From CAZSMC01 sp964607755 (lineage in GTDB: Bacteria; Zhuqueibacterota; Zhuqueibacteria; Residuimicrobiales; Krinioviventaceae): 28,515 bases of DNA. Position numbers and translations under genes: made by a program. The stretch is from the NCBI GenBank assembly GCA_964607755.1, contig CAZSMC010000057.1, forward strand, positions 1 through 28,515. The letters are read 5' to 3'. Position 1 is the first letter of the stretch. Every line of letters begins with the position of its first letter. Shown here one piece after another: positions 1 through 8,605 of this stretch. The notes under the pieces are model-generated. The model was not told the DNA's origin. It did not search any database and saw only the letters and a list, made by a program, of their open reading frames with translations.

Positions 1-1422
1 CATCCGCATCTGCAAACGCCGCATATTGATGATTTGATCAACGAGGGGGTGCGGTTTAATAATGCCTACATCGCCGAGCCGGTGTGTTCGCCCAGCCGGG
101 TTTCGCTGCTCACCGGCATGCATCAGCGAGTGCACGGCGTCGGATTTTCATCAAGCTATGAATTGACAGAAGAACAATGGGAAAAAACGTATCCGGCTTT
201 GTTACGTAAAAACGGCTATTACACCGGCTTTGTCGGCAAAATCGGCATCGAATATTACACCTTCCGCGGCAACGCGTCGGAGAAATTTGATTTCTGGAAA
301 GGCCATGACGGCTGGACAAAGTTCTTTCCCAAAGAGTATAACAACTTTTCCTGCGAACCCTACCACGACGCCGAGAACGATATCATCACCCCGATTATGG
401 GCGAAACGATTACCGAGTTTTTAACCACCGCACCGGATTCCGCGCCGTTCTGTCTGTCGGTCAGTTTTAACGTGCCGCACGGCAGCCAAACCACCAGCAT
501 GTACGCCGGCTATGAGGGTTGGCACGATATGCTGCGGCCGGCAAACGAAAATCCGAAACTCCAGGGACATCCGATTTACGATTCGCTTTATCGAAACGTT
601 GATGTTGCGATTCCGCAGGATGTGGGAACGGATCCCTATCAATTTATACCCAAACATATTTTGGATCAAGATAGTGGCAGGAACAAGACCTATGCCTATG
701 ATTACACCATCCAAACAGCCACAGAACATCATATTCGCTATTACCAAACCATTACCGGCATGGACAAGGTGGTTGGACAAATGATGCAGACGCTTGAAAA
801 GACGGGCCTGGCGGACAATACCATTATCATTTTTGCCAGTGATCATGGATTGCTGATGGGTGAATACGGCATGGGCGGCAAAGCGCTGCTTTACGATCTG
901 ACCTCGAAAATCCCCTGTTTTATCTATGATCCCCGCATGCCGAAAAGTGAAAAAGGTAAAACCGTTGATGAACTTGTCTCCAGCCTCGACATCCCGGTGA
1001 CCATCCTCGATTATGCCGGGGCGCCGGTCCCGGCAGAGATGACCGGCAGCAGCCTGGCGCCGTTGGTGCACGGCAAGGAGGTTGAATGGCGTGACGAGCT
1101 GTTTTTGGAAAGCCTGTTCACCATTCGCGACAATCCGTTTTGCGAGGGTATCCGCCAGGGCGATTGGAAATACATCCGCATGTACGACGGCGTGGTTCCG
1201 TACGATGAAGCGGATGTGGATTTCCGCGGCCGACAACCGGAATTCGAGCAGCTGTTTAATTTAAAGCAAGATCCGGATGAAAAAAATAATTTGATCAAAG
1301 ATTATGAAAACAGCGAGTTACTCGATGAATTTCGCAACAAAGTAGCAGCCTATTCTGAGGATATAAACGAGAGACGAAGTGAGTATTTACAGTCTCATGA
1401 TTGTCAAAAAAGAGTGGATTAA
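1..1422 (+). CDS. Sulfatase (formylglycine-dependent), N-terminus cut by window edge
   Basis: This enzyme hydrolyses sulfate esters, most likely on a sulfated glycan, in the periplasm or outside the cell. The reading frame is open from base 1, so the true start lies upstream; a TTG at 34 is in frame but sits inside the conserved core and is not a believable start. The sulfatase signature C-S-P-S-R follows at 85-99; its Cys (85-87) is the residue converted to formylglycine. A D-H-G metal-site motif lies near 841-849 and a downstream G-G-K near 877. 473 residues are visible. The missing N-terminus should hold the signal peptide and the first Asp-Asp metal ligands. It is followed at a short distance by GH97 and GH29 genes, so it probably desulfates the substrate for them. 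The family call is secure; the exact substrate is not. Confidence 0.93.
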   Translation, partial: HPHLQTPHIDDLINEGVRFNNAYIAEPVCSPSRVSLLTGMHQRVHGVGFSSSYELTEEQWEKTYPALLRKNGYYTGFVGKIGIEYYTFRGNASEKFDFWKGHDGWTKFFPKEYNNFSCEPYHDAENDIITPIMGETITEFLTTAPDSAPFCLSVSFNVPHGSQTTSMYAGYEGWHDMLRPANENPKLQGHPIYDSLYRNVDVAIPQDVGTDPYQFIPKHILDQDSGRNKTYAYDYTIQTATEHHIRYYQTITGMDKVVGQMMQTLEKTGLADNTIIIFASDHGLLMGEYGMGGKALLYDLTSKIPCFIYDPRMPKSEKGKTVDELVSSLDIPVTILDYAGAPVPAEMTGSSLAPLVHGKEVEWRDELFLESLFTIRDNPFCEGIRQGDWKYIRMYDGVVPYDEADVDFRGRQPEFEQLFNLKQDPDEKNNLIKDYENSELLDEFRNKVAAYSEDINERRSEYLQSHDCQKRVD

Positions 1423-1456
1423 ATCGCTATTCGATTCAACAAAAGGAATGTGTTCC

Positions 1457-3451
1457 ATGAAACGATTTTTATTTCGCAGCGTGTTTTTATCCTTTGTGTT
1501 TTTTGCATCAACATTCTCGATAGCTGAAGAATGGCAATGTGCCTCGCCGAATGGAGACAACGTCATAACTGTATCTGTAGAAAACGGCGATGCTTACTAT
1601 AATTTATCGTATCGAGGCCAATCGATTCTTGAACATGCCGCTCTGGGACTAGAACTTGAGGAACAGCCACTTGCCGCTCTTACAGTGCTAACCACCGAGA
1701 GGTCGGTAACGGATACAACCTGGCAGCCGGTGATCGGCGAGCTGGAACAGGTACGCGATCATTATAACGGTCTGATGTTGCATCTGATTGAAAAAAGTCA
1801 GAGCAGCAGACAATTATCCATCGAGTTTCGTGCCTACGATGAAGGTGTGGCGTTTCGCTACATTCTCCCCAAGCAAATCGAGCTGGATGGCAACATTATT
1901 TTTAACGAAAAAACAGAATTTCGTTTCGCCGAGGATTTTGGCGCTTTTCCAATAAAAAACATTGAAGGGCATTATTCAGAAGCACCAACGGCGATCAGCC
2001 AAATCGAGTCCGCACGCATTCCGCTGACGCTCGAATTGGGCGATGGAAAAATGGCGTCGCTGTTTGAGGCGAATGTCGCCAATCAGCCGCCGTGTCTGTT
2101 AAAATGGACTCCCGACCAGACTCTGCAGCCGGTTTTTCGCAAAGGCACGATCACCATCCAAACGCCGATGTCGCTCTCCTGGCGGGGATTCATATTAGCT
2201 GAAAATGCATCTGACCTTATTTACAACCGTCACATTGTCGAAAATCTGAATCCGCCCTGCGCCATTGCCGATCCCTCCTGGATAAAGCCCGGAAAGCATT
2301 TGCGCTGCCGCGGCGACAATGGCCGCATTACCACAGATTATGTCAAACAATTTATCGATTTTCTTGCCCAACATGATCTGGATGCAGTGCATATTGACTG
2401 GAGCTGGTACGGCACCGAACGCAAATGGAGCCCGGAGGCGATTGCCGATTTTCAGGAACACATGCCGCAAGCGACCCGGGAAAAATTAAAGGATCAGGAC
2501 TGGATTCAGAACACCACCGGCAATCCCATGACGGTTGCGCAAGGTTATGTGCCGTATTTGCAATTTCGACGCAAATTTTATGATTATATCATGTATATCG
2601 ATCTGGATCTTGAAGAGGTGATAAAATATGGCAAGGAAAAGAACATCGGCCTGTCGCTCTATGTCAACGGCGGTGTGCTGAAACCCTACGGCGACCATGA
2701 GGTCGATGCGGTGTTTGATACGCTTGCCACGTGGGGCGTGTCCACCGTCAAAGCCGGATTTGTGGCGTGCGAGAGCCAGGATGATGTGTACTGGCTGCGC
2801 CATTTGGTGGAATCCGCCGCGCGGCACAAGCTCACACTCTGCATTCACGACGCCTACATTGCCGACGGCATGCGGCGCACCTATCCCCATATTCTCACCC
2901 AGGAAGGCGGCGGCGGCCGCGAGACGAATCCGCCGATTGATCACGAACTAATGCTGCCGTTTACGCGACATCTGGTTGGCGCCCACGATCACACCCCGAC
3001 CTTGTACAGCGGTCAGGATGGCCGCACCAAATTGTACGAGCTGGCACAGTTGGTTGTGTATCACGGCGCGCGCCAATCCATTCGCGATCTGTTCGAGAAT
3101 CGCGATCAATTGGGCGTTGAAGCAGAATTTCTACGCGAGGTGCCAACGGTGTGGGATGAGGTCAAAATATCAAAAGCCGAACCCGGAGACTGTATCATTA
3201 CCGCCCGGCGCGATGGAGATCGATGGTTTATTGGCGGTATGAATGACGAAACGCCGCGGGATGTAAACGTGTCTCTTGACTTTTTAGCAGACCATGTCGT
3301 TTATGAGGCGGTTCTGTTTTCGGAAAAACTCGGTGATTCCGATGTAAAGCGCACTCGTTTCCCTGTGAGCCGGCAGGATACATTACAAATTTCCATGCTG
3401 CCCAAAGGCGGCGTAACTGTTTTGTTGACACCGAAAAAAGATCAAAAGTGA
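1457..3451 (+). CDS. GH97 family glycoside hydrolase (alpha-glucosidase/alpha-galactosidase family), secreted
   Basis: GH97 enzymes remove alpha-linked glucose or galactose from oligosaccharides, usually in the periplasm. I chose the ATG at 1457 (664 aa) because AAAGGA lies 9 bases upstream and a signal peptide follows at once (MKRFLFRSVF..., cleavage after SIA near residue 23). A GTG at 1379 would overlap the sulfatase by 44 bases and bury the signal peptide. An N-terminal beta-sandwich domain covers about 25-275, the TIM-barrel about 280-540 (V-H-I-D-W-S-W at 311-317, N-G-G near 404-406, R-T-Y-P at 474-477), and a C-terminal beta domain the rest. At the site where retaining members carry a nucleophilic Asp (V-K-x-D-F) this protein has V-K-A-G-F, with Gly 434. 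That is expected for the inverting, SusB-like branch. It lies 34 bases after the sulfatase and 35 before the GH29 gene, probably in one operon. Confidence 0.9.
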   Translation: MKRFLFRSVFLSFVFFASTFSIAEEWQCASPNGDNVITVSVENGDAYYNLSYRGQSILEHAALGLELEEQPLAALTVLTTERSVTDTTWQPVIGELEQVRDHYNGLMLHLIEKSQSSRQLSIEFRAYDEGVAFRYILPKQIELDGNIIFNEKTEFRFAEDFGAFPIKNIEGHYSEAPTAISQIESARIPLTLELGDGKMASLFEANVANQPPCLLKWTPDQTLQPVFRKGTITIQTPMSLSWRGFILAENASDLIYNRHIVENLNPPCAIADPSWIKPGKHLRCRGDNGRITTDYVKQFIDFLAQHDLDAVHIDWSWYGTERKWSPEAIADFQEHMPQATREKLKDQDWIQNTTGNPMTVAQGYVPYLQFRRKFYDYIMYIDLDLEEVIKYGKEKNIGLSLYVNGGVLKPYGDHEVDAVFDTLATWGVSTVKAGFVACESQDDVYWLRHLVESAARHKLTLCIHDAYIADGMRRTYPHILTQEGGGGRETNPPIDHELMLPFTRHLVGAHDHTPTLYSGQDGRTKLYELAQLVVYHGARQSIRDLFENRDQLGVEAEFLREVPTVWDEVKISKAEPGDCIITARRDGDRWFIGGMNDETPRDVNVSLDFLADHVVYEAVLFSEKLGDSDVKRTRFPVSRQDTLQISMLPKGGVTVLLTPKKDQK

Positions 3452-3486
3452 AGAAAAATAAACATTGTAAAATAACAGGTTCAAAC

Positions 3487-4833
3487 ATGAGAACACTGCT
3501 TTTTTCAATAATTTTGTTTTGCGTATCAGCTAATCTCCCGGCTGAGTCCCTCAAAATTCAACGCAACCAACCGGAACGCGAACAATGGTTCCAATCGTTG
3601 GGATTCGGCATGTTCATCCACTGGAGTGTCGATGTGCAGATCGGCGGCATCATTAGCCATAATGTCGCAGCGGCATCCAAGTCTTATCAGCAAAAATATT
3701 TTGAGGACCTGCCGCGCTTTTTTAATCCCAAATCCTTCGATCCAGGCGAATGGGCCAAACTCGCCAGGCTGGCGGGCATGAAATACATGGTGTTTACTGC
3801 CAAGCATCATAACGGTTTTTGCATGTGGGATACGGAAACCGTGGATTTCAACATTATGAACACGCCCTATGGCAAAGACATTATGCGAGAAATTATCGAC
3901 GCGTTTCGCGCGGAAGGTATTGCCATCGGCTTGTATTTTTCGCCGGATGATTTTTATTTGAATTACCAGCAGGGCATTCCGCCCAGCCGCGATCTGCCGG
4001 AAGCGAATCCCGATCAAAATAAAAAAATGTGGGACATCGAAAAGCAGCAGATCAAAGAGCTGCTCACCCGGTATGGTAAAATTGATATTTTCTTCATCGA
4101 CGAGTATGTGGATTACGCCAACACCTTGGTGGCAGATTATTGCTGGGATGTACAACCCGATCTCGTTATCACCCGCGGCGGCATGCAAACCCCGGAGCAG
4201 ACCTTGCCGGACCAACCGTTACCCGGCCCCTGGGAAGCGTGCTTTACCATCGGCCGGCACTGGGGCTATGTTGCCGACGATACTGTCAAAAGCGGTTCTA
4301 CTCTCATCAATATGCTGATTGAAACGCGCGCCAAAGGCGGCAATTTGTTGTTGAACGTCAGCCCGGACAGTCACGGCCGGATTCCGGCGATGCAGGAAGC
4401 GCGCCTGCGGGAAATGGCCTTTTGGATGATGGCCAACGAAGAGGCGATCGAAGCAACGATGCCGTTTGATGTGATCAAAGAAAAAATGAGCGCCAATTAC
4501 TGGCATGGCAAGCCCGATCAATTTTATTGGTTCACACAGTCAAATGACGGCAAAGCGGTGTATGTGTTTGTGCCCGCCGAAAACTGGGGCGTCAACAGTT
4601 ATCGCACGTTTTTTATCAAATCTTTGCAGGGCAGCGAGGAAACTGATATATCGGTGCTTGGACAAAACAATGAGGCGATGGAATACGAAATAACCGTATC
4701 ACCAAAGCCAATTTGGTCGGTTGTTAAGCAAGGCATTTTTGTACATGCCATTCGCAGCCAGCGGACCAACAGATATTGGCATAATCCGGTGGTGCTGAAA
4801 TTTCGAAATGTGCGGTTCAACCATCAACCATGA
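3487..4833 (+). CDS. GH29 alpha-L-fucosidase family protein, secreted
   Basis: GH29 enzymes cleave terminal alpha-L-fucose by a retaining mechanism. The ATG at 3487 gives 448 aa and a clean signal peptide (MRTLLFSIILFCVSANLPAES); a GTG at 3448 overlapping the previous stop would extend it with lysine-rich residues and is less likely. Family blocks are W-F-Q-S-L-G-F-G-M-F-I-H-W (34-46), K-Y-M-V-F-T-A-K-H-H-N-G-F (99-111), and F-F-I-D-E (202-206), where Asp 205 aligns with the catalytic nucleophile of the usual W-F-D-G motif. The P-W-E-A-C-F-T-I-G block (248-256) and G-G-N-L-L-L-N-V-S-P (284-293) follow. The departure from W-F-D-G to F-I-D-E may reflect a subfamily with a different substrate. 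It is the third gene of the sulfatase-GH97-GH29-LacI cassette. Confidence 0.92.
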   Translation: MRTLLFSIILFCVSANLPAESLKIQRNQPEREQWFQSLGFGMFIHWSVDVQIGGIISHNVAAASKSYQQKYFEDLPRFFNPKSFDPGEWAKLARLAGMKYMVFTAKHHNGFCMWDTETVDFNIMNTPYGKDIMREIIDAFRAEGIAIGLYFSPDDFYLNYQQGIPPSRDLPEANPDQNKKMWDIEKQQIKELLTRYGKIDIFFIDEYVDYANTLVADYCWDVQPDLVITRGGMQTPEQTLPDQPLPGPWEACFTIGRHWGYVADDTVKSGSTLINMLIETRAKGGNLLLNVSPDSHGRIPAMQEARLREMAFWMMANEEAIEATMPFDVIKEKMSANYWHGKPDQFYWFTQSNDGKAVYVFVPAENWGVNSYRTFFIKSLQGSEETDISVLGQNNEAMEYEITVSPKPIWSVVKQGIFVHAIRSQRTNRYWHNPVVLKFRNVRFNHQP

Positions 4834-4860
4834 AAAATCAGGCTTGAAAATCATTTTTAT

Positions 4861-5883
4861 ATGACCAAACAGATCACTATAAAAGACATTGCCCGCGAGC
4901 TGGGACTGCACCATTCCACAGTATCCAGGGCATTGCGCAACGACCCGCGGGTTAATGCAGCCACCAGGGGAAAAGTGCGCGCATGCGCCAAAAAATATCA
5001 TTATCAGCCGAATACCATTGCCATAAATTTACGTGATGCCAAAAGTAAAACCATTGGCATTATTGTTCCCAGTATTCACCATCATTATTTTTCTCAAATT
5101 ATCAGCGCTATTATTGACCGGGCTTCAAAAGTCGGATATTCGGTAATCATTTCACAGTCCAATGAATCGGTCGAGCTTGAGAGACAGAACGTTTTGGCAC
5201 TCATTCAAAGTCGGGTTGCGGGTGTCATTGCCTCTGTTTCGCGCGAAACCCAAAACAGCGATCATTTTGCCATGCTCCTGGATAAGAACATTCCCCTGGT
5301 GTTTTTCGATCGCGTCTGCGACGATCTACAGGCACCAAAGATTTTGGTGAAAAATAAAAAAGGTGCTCAAAAAGCAGTCAAACATCTTGTGGATGCTGGC
5401 TACGATCGAATTGCTTACCTGGGTGGTTATCTGGCGACGAATGTTTTTAACGACCGGTTGCAAGGTTATCTCAGAGAACTTAAAAGGCATCAATTGCCGG
5501 TGCGCGAGGACTGGATGGTGTTCAATGATTTTGACTTTAAAGCCGGACAAACCGGCATGCGACAGATTTTATCACGACCGGAAAAATCGAATGCCGTTTT
5601 GTGTGTCAGTTTTGAATTGGCTATGGGGGCACTTGATGAAATCTGGAACCGCGGTCTAAAGGTGCCGGATGATATTGCTATAGTCACTTTTGGCGAAGAA
5701 CCGATGAGCAAAATCGTGCGACCAGGTATTACTACTATCGCCCAGCCGCGTGAACAGATTGCTGAAGAAGCATTAAAAATGTTGTGCCAGCACATAGAAA
5801 ACGAAACCGTAAGCAATGCACATCAGGTGATGTGGTTGGATACGGAATTAATCCTCAGAGGATCGACTCAGGAGAGGGTTTAA
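4861..5883 (+). CDS. LacI/GalR-family transcriptional regulator
   Basis: This is a sugar-responsive DNA-binding repressor of 340 aa, the usual family length. An N-terminal LacI helix-turn-helix (I-T-I-K-D-I-A-R-E-L-G at 5-15, then S-T-V-S-R-A-L-R-N) is followed by the hinge around Q-P-N-T-I-A, then a periplasmic-binding-protein-like effector domain from about residue 63 (K-T-I-G-I-I-V-P) to the end. It starts 27 bases after the GH29 gene with no clear Shine-Dalgarno sequence, consistent with translation coupled to an operon. It most likely controls the glycan cassette in front of it in response to a released sugar. I could not identify its operator; the sulfatase promoter lies outside the window. 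Confidence 0.93.
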   Translation: MTKQITIKDIARELGLHHSTVSRALRNDPRVNAATRGKVRACAKKYHYQPNTIAINLRDAKSKTIGIIVPSIHHHYFSQIISAIIDRASKVGYSVIISQSNESVELERQNVLALIQSRVAGVIASVSRETQNSDHFAMLLDKNIPLVFFDRVCDDLQAPKILVKNKKGAQKAVKHLVDAGYDRIAYLGGYLATNVFNDRLQGYLRELKRHQLPVREDWMVFNDFDFKAGQTGMRQILSRPEKSNAVLCVSFELAMGALDEIWNRGLKVPDDIAIVTFGEEPMSKIVRPGITTIAQPREQIAEEALKMLCQHIENETVSNAHQVMWLDTELILRGSTQERV

Positions 5884-6225
5884 AAAAGTTAAGAAACAAG
5901 GAGTTCATTCCAAATGTATTTTCCTGAGCTAAGAGCAATCATTTAAAGAATTTTCTAATGGATGATTTTTTAAAAAAATTGGCTATTTTGCCAGGTAAAT
6001 AACAGGCAATGAAAATTGCTGCTTGTGAAAAATGAAAATCAAATGATTGTGTGATTAAAAACTGCTCTTGTGTGGAGTTTATAAAGTCTTTAGAGCTTAT
6101 TTATGAAAAATCTGTTATGTATTATAATCCGGTTCTCACTAAAAAGTCCGATTTACACTGATTATATACTATGCCGAGGCATTGTAAAAATCCCGAAAAA
6201 AACTAACGCTGCGGTTCTCTATTGA
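5884..6225. other. Non-coding stretch between lacI-type gene and orphan sorting module
   Basis: This AT-rich stretch has no gene I can support. AAGGAG at 5898-5903 precedes an ATG at 5914 that reads only ten codons before TAA (5914-5946), which could be the leftover head of a deleted gene or chance. No clear terminator follows the regulator gene. A loose 5-bp inverted repeat (TTGCC ... GGCAA) lies near 5988-6009. Confidence 0.5.
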
Positions 6226-6483
6226 AATCATCCCAATCCGTTCAATCCAACGACAACATTTCGATTCGAATTGCCGTCAACAGATAAAGTGCGAATTGAT
6301 ATTTACAATGCGATGGGACAGCACATTCGAACACTTGTTGACAAGGAATACAGCGCAGGAACACACGAGATAGAGTGGAATGCAACGGACAAACATGGAC
6401 AGCCCATTCCGTCCGGTATTTATTTTTACCGGATGGTTACGAAGAAATTTGAGAAGACCAAAACGCTCCTTTTTTTGAAATAA
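6226..6483 (+). pseudogene. Orphan type IX secretion C-terminal sorting module, passenger lost
   Basis: After an in-frame TGA at 6223 the frame reads N-H-P-N-P-F-N-P-T-T-T-F-R-F and continues through V-R-I-D-I-Y-N-A-M-G-Q, A-G-T-H-E-I-E-W-N-A and P-S-G-I-Y-F-Y-R-M to end K-T-L-L-F-L-K at 6483. This is a complete, well-conserved sorting module of about 85 residues, the C-terminal tail that directs proteins through the type IX system. There is no start codon, signal peptide or passenger in front; a TTG at 6271 is inside the module. I read it as the remnant of a secreted protein whose main body was deleted. An alternative is a spare module that can recombine onto neighbours: intact versions end the two next genes, and all three share the same 15 bases at their PNPFN codons. 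Confidence 0.8.
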
Positions 6484-6538
6484 AGGCCAGAGATATATTT
6501 ACAAAAAGATAATGATTCTATTAGATCGTTAAAGAAAA

Positions 6539-6553
6539 ATATATATATATATA
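6539..6553. repeat. Short (AT)n tract
   Basis: About seven uninterrupted AT units precede the promoter of the DUF362 gene. Such a tract may melt easily or vary in length, but nothing here shows a function. Confidence 0.6.
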
Positions 6554-6586
6554 GATGGTTTTACTATCCAGTCCTGATAAGATTTT

Positions 6587-6615
6587 TTGACATATTGAAT
6601 GATTATTCGTACATT
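6587..6615 (+). promoter_or_regulatory. Predicted sigma-70-type promoter for the DUF362 gene group
   Basis: A perfect TTGACA (6587-6592) is separated by 17 bases from TACATT (6610-6615). Transcription would start near 6622, about 35 bases before the ATG at 6656, which has AGAGG 7 bases upstream. Confidence 0.6.
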
Positions 6616-6655
6616 AAAATGCTAATATTAAAGGGTTGTAAAAAGAGGATGTTTT

Positions 6656-8578
6656 ATGCTATTAAAGAACACATTTCGCAAGGTCTTGTTTCCGCTATTC
6701 GGATTCTTCTCGCTGCTCTGGTTTCTCATTCGCGTCATTCCGAAACCCACTCGAGCTGCTTATCCATGCCAACGCGTCGCGTTTCCTGTCGCCAGCACGT
6801 TTATCTTGTGGGTCATTGGCATTTTTTCGTCAGTGACTCTTTTCAAAAGTGTAAAAAAACGAATGACTCACTGGAAGCCGTTGTGGTTTCTCGGCAGTGC
6901 CGTGGTCATTTTTATTATATGGAGTTTTACGGTTCTCCAATCACCGTCCATGCCGCTTATTGCCCGTGACGAACCTTTTGATCCGATTGACGATCCGAAT
7001 TCTCCGGTTGGGATTGCCAAAGGCATCAATCCGGGCCGCGTCGTTTGGGCGCACGATCCCGATGCCACGAGCTGGAAAGGTTCCGGTTATTGGTGGAAAG
7101 ATTCACATAACAATCAGGATGTTATTGATCGAATGCTGTCGCAATCCATTCGTGCACTCACCGGCGCAGCCACAGATGCACAGGCCTGGGATGCACTGTT
7201 CCGCCATTTTAATACCACGCATGGCCGAGGTGATGTCGGCTATCAGCCCGGGGAAAATATTACGATTAAATTAAATTTGAATTCTTGTAATAATCATTCA
7301 GATAATAGAAATAGTTATTACAATTCACCGCACGCGGTGCTGGCGCTCACCCGACAACTGGTCAATAAAGCCGGTGTGAACGAAAATGACATTACCTATT
7401 TCGATGCCACGCGTTACGTGCCTTCGACAATTTTTGACAAGTGCAAGGACGAATTTCCGAGTGTCAAGTTCAAAGACTGGCAAGGCAGAGACGGGCGTCG
7501 AAGAGTGCTTCGGGATGAATCTGTTCAAGTGCATTGGTCCGAAGAACTCACCTTGGAACCCGGCGGAGGCAATCCAACTTTTCTGCCGCGGTGTGTGACG
7601 TCCGCGGTTTATCTCATTAACCTGGGTTCTCTAAAGGGTCATAATCTGGCCGGAGTGACATTGACAGCGAAAAACATGTTCGGCTCCATCATGTCCTATC
7701 CGAGCGAGGGCAATCCGCAAAGCAGCGCACCGAAAAACGCCGGATTGCATCCTTATGTGTGTGTGCACTCTGATTTTCACTTTGGCGGACACTGGGATTT
7801 TGACAAGCGCGCCATGGGCACATATAACGCGCTTGTCGATTTGATGGGTCACCAGGATTTGGGTGGAAAAACCATGCTGTTTATGATCGATGGTTTGTAC
7901 TCGGCTCCGAATCAGTCAACCGATTTAAAAGCCAGTCACAAATGGCAATCCGCGCCTTTTAATGGAGATTGGCCGTCCAGTATTTTCATTTCCCAGGATG
8001 AAGTGGCATTGGAATCGGTCTGTCTGGATTTCATGCGCAACGAACCCACTCAGGACTGGGTCCGCGGCAATGTGGATAATTATTTGCACGAAGCCGCTCA
8101 GGCTGGCAGTCCGCCATCCGGAAAGGTTTACGATCCTGAAGGTGATGGAACGCTGTTGAAAAGTTTAGGTGTGCACGAGCACTGGAATAACGCCAGCGAC
8201 CGCCAGTACACACGCAATCTCGGCACCGGCGACGGCATCGAGCTTGTCAAGGCCGATGAGTTCACCGACATTGAATCGGGCAGTGCAGGCAGGACACCGG
8301 ACACATTTTTTACTCTGACAAATTATCCCAATCCGTTCAATTCAAGCACCCGGATTCGTTTTACTTTACCAAAAGCAGGAAAAGCGACTCTTTCCGTTTA
8401 CAATGCTGCAGGACAAAAGGTGACTGAATTGGTAAACGATACGGTTTCAAAGGGTCAGCATGAGTACGCCTGGAACGCACAGAATGCCTCCGGTCGGTCT
8501 GTGCCAAGCGGTATCTATTTTGTCCGGTTGACAACTGAAACTGAAACCAGGACTCATAAAATCACATTGGCCGAATAA
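6656..8578 (+). CDS. DUF362-domain protein with N-terminal membrane segments and C-terminal type IX sorting module
   Basis: This 640-residue protein starts at an ATG with AGAGG at good spacing. Three hydrophobic segments lie at about 9-27, 42-62 and 75-95. The first two are joined by a K-P-T-R-A-A-Y-P-C-Q-R segment that I recall as typical of one DUF362 group. The DUF362 domain spans about 115-530; its biochemical role is not established, and I see no ferredoxin-type Cys cluster. The tail from about residue 555 (N-Y-P-N-P-F-N-S-S-T ... S-G-I-Y-F-V-R-L) is a type IX sorting module. A multi-pass N-terminus is unusual for type IX cargo, which normally has a cleavable signal peptide, so the protein may be held in the inner membrane or the first segment may be processed. 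It heads a group with the CBM9-like gene 27 bases downstream. Confidence 0.82.
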   Translation: MLLKNTFRKVLFPLFGFFSLLWFLIRVIPKPTRAAYPCQRVAFPVASTFILWVIGIFSSVTLFKSVKKRMTHWKPLWFLGSAVVIFIIWSFTVLQSPSMPLIARDEPFDPIDDPNSPVGIAKGINPGRVVWAHDPDATSWKGSGYWWKDSHNNQDVIDRMLSQSIRALTGAATDAQAWDALFRHFNTTHGRGDVGYQPGENITIKLNLNSCNNHSDNRNSYYNSPHAVLALTRQLVNKAGVNENDITYFDATRYVPSTIFDKCKDEFPSVKFKDWQGRDGRRRVLRDESVQVHWSEELTLEPGGGNPTFLPRCVTSAVYLINLGSLKGHNLAGVTLTAKNMFGSIMSYPSEGNPQSSAPKNAGLHPYVCVHSDFHFGGHWDFDKRAMGTYNALVDLMGHQDLGGKTMLFMIDGLYSAPNQSTDLKASHKWQSAPFNGDWPSSIFISQDEVALESVCLDFMRNEPTQDWVRGNVDNYLHEAAQAGSPPSGKVYDPEGDGTLLKSLGVHEHWNNASDRQYTRNLGTGDGIELVKADEFTDIESGSAGRTPDTFFTLTNYPNPFNSSTRIRFTLPKAGKATLSVYNAAGQKVTELVNDTVSKGQHEYAWNAQNASGRSVPSGIYFVRLTTETETRTHKITLAE

Positions 8579-8605
8579 AAAAATAAAAACGCAAAAGGAT
8601 TGTCC

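Noticed and set aside
34..36. TTG at 34 as the sulfatase start
   Set aside because: The frame is open to base 1 and the residues before it already match the sulfatase core, so the gene is simply cut by the window edge.
421..1236. Long antisense frame opposite the sulfatase
   Set aside because: It has no family motif or ribosome-binding site and mirrors the codon bias of the real gene.
1379..1456. GTG at 1379 as the GH97 start
   Set aside because: It overlaps the sulfatase and places a clear signal peptide inside the protein; the ATG at 1457 has a better ribosome-binding site.
5988..6009. TTGCC/GGCAA repeat as a LacI operator
   Set aside because: The arms are short, the spacing is wide and there is no central CG typical of LacI-family operators.
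6539..6553. AT repeat as a replication origin or phase-variable switch
   Set aside because: It is short, has no DnaA boxes nearby and does not lie between promoter hexamers.
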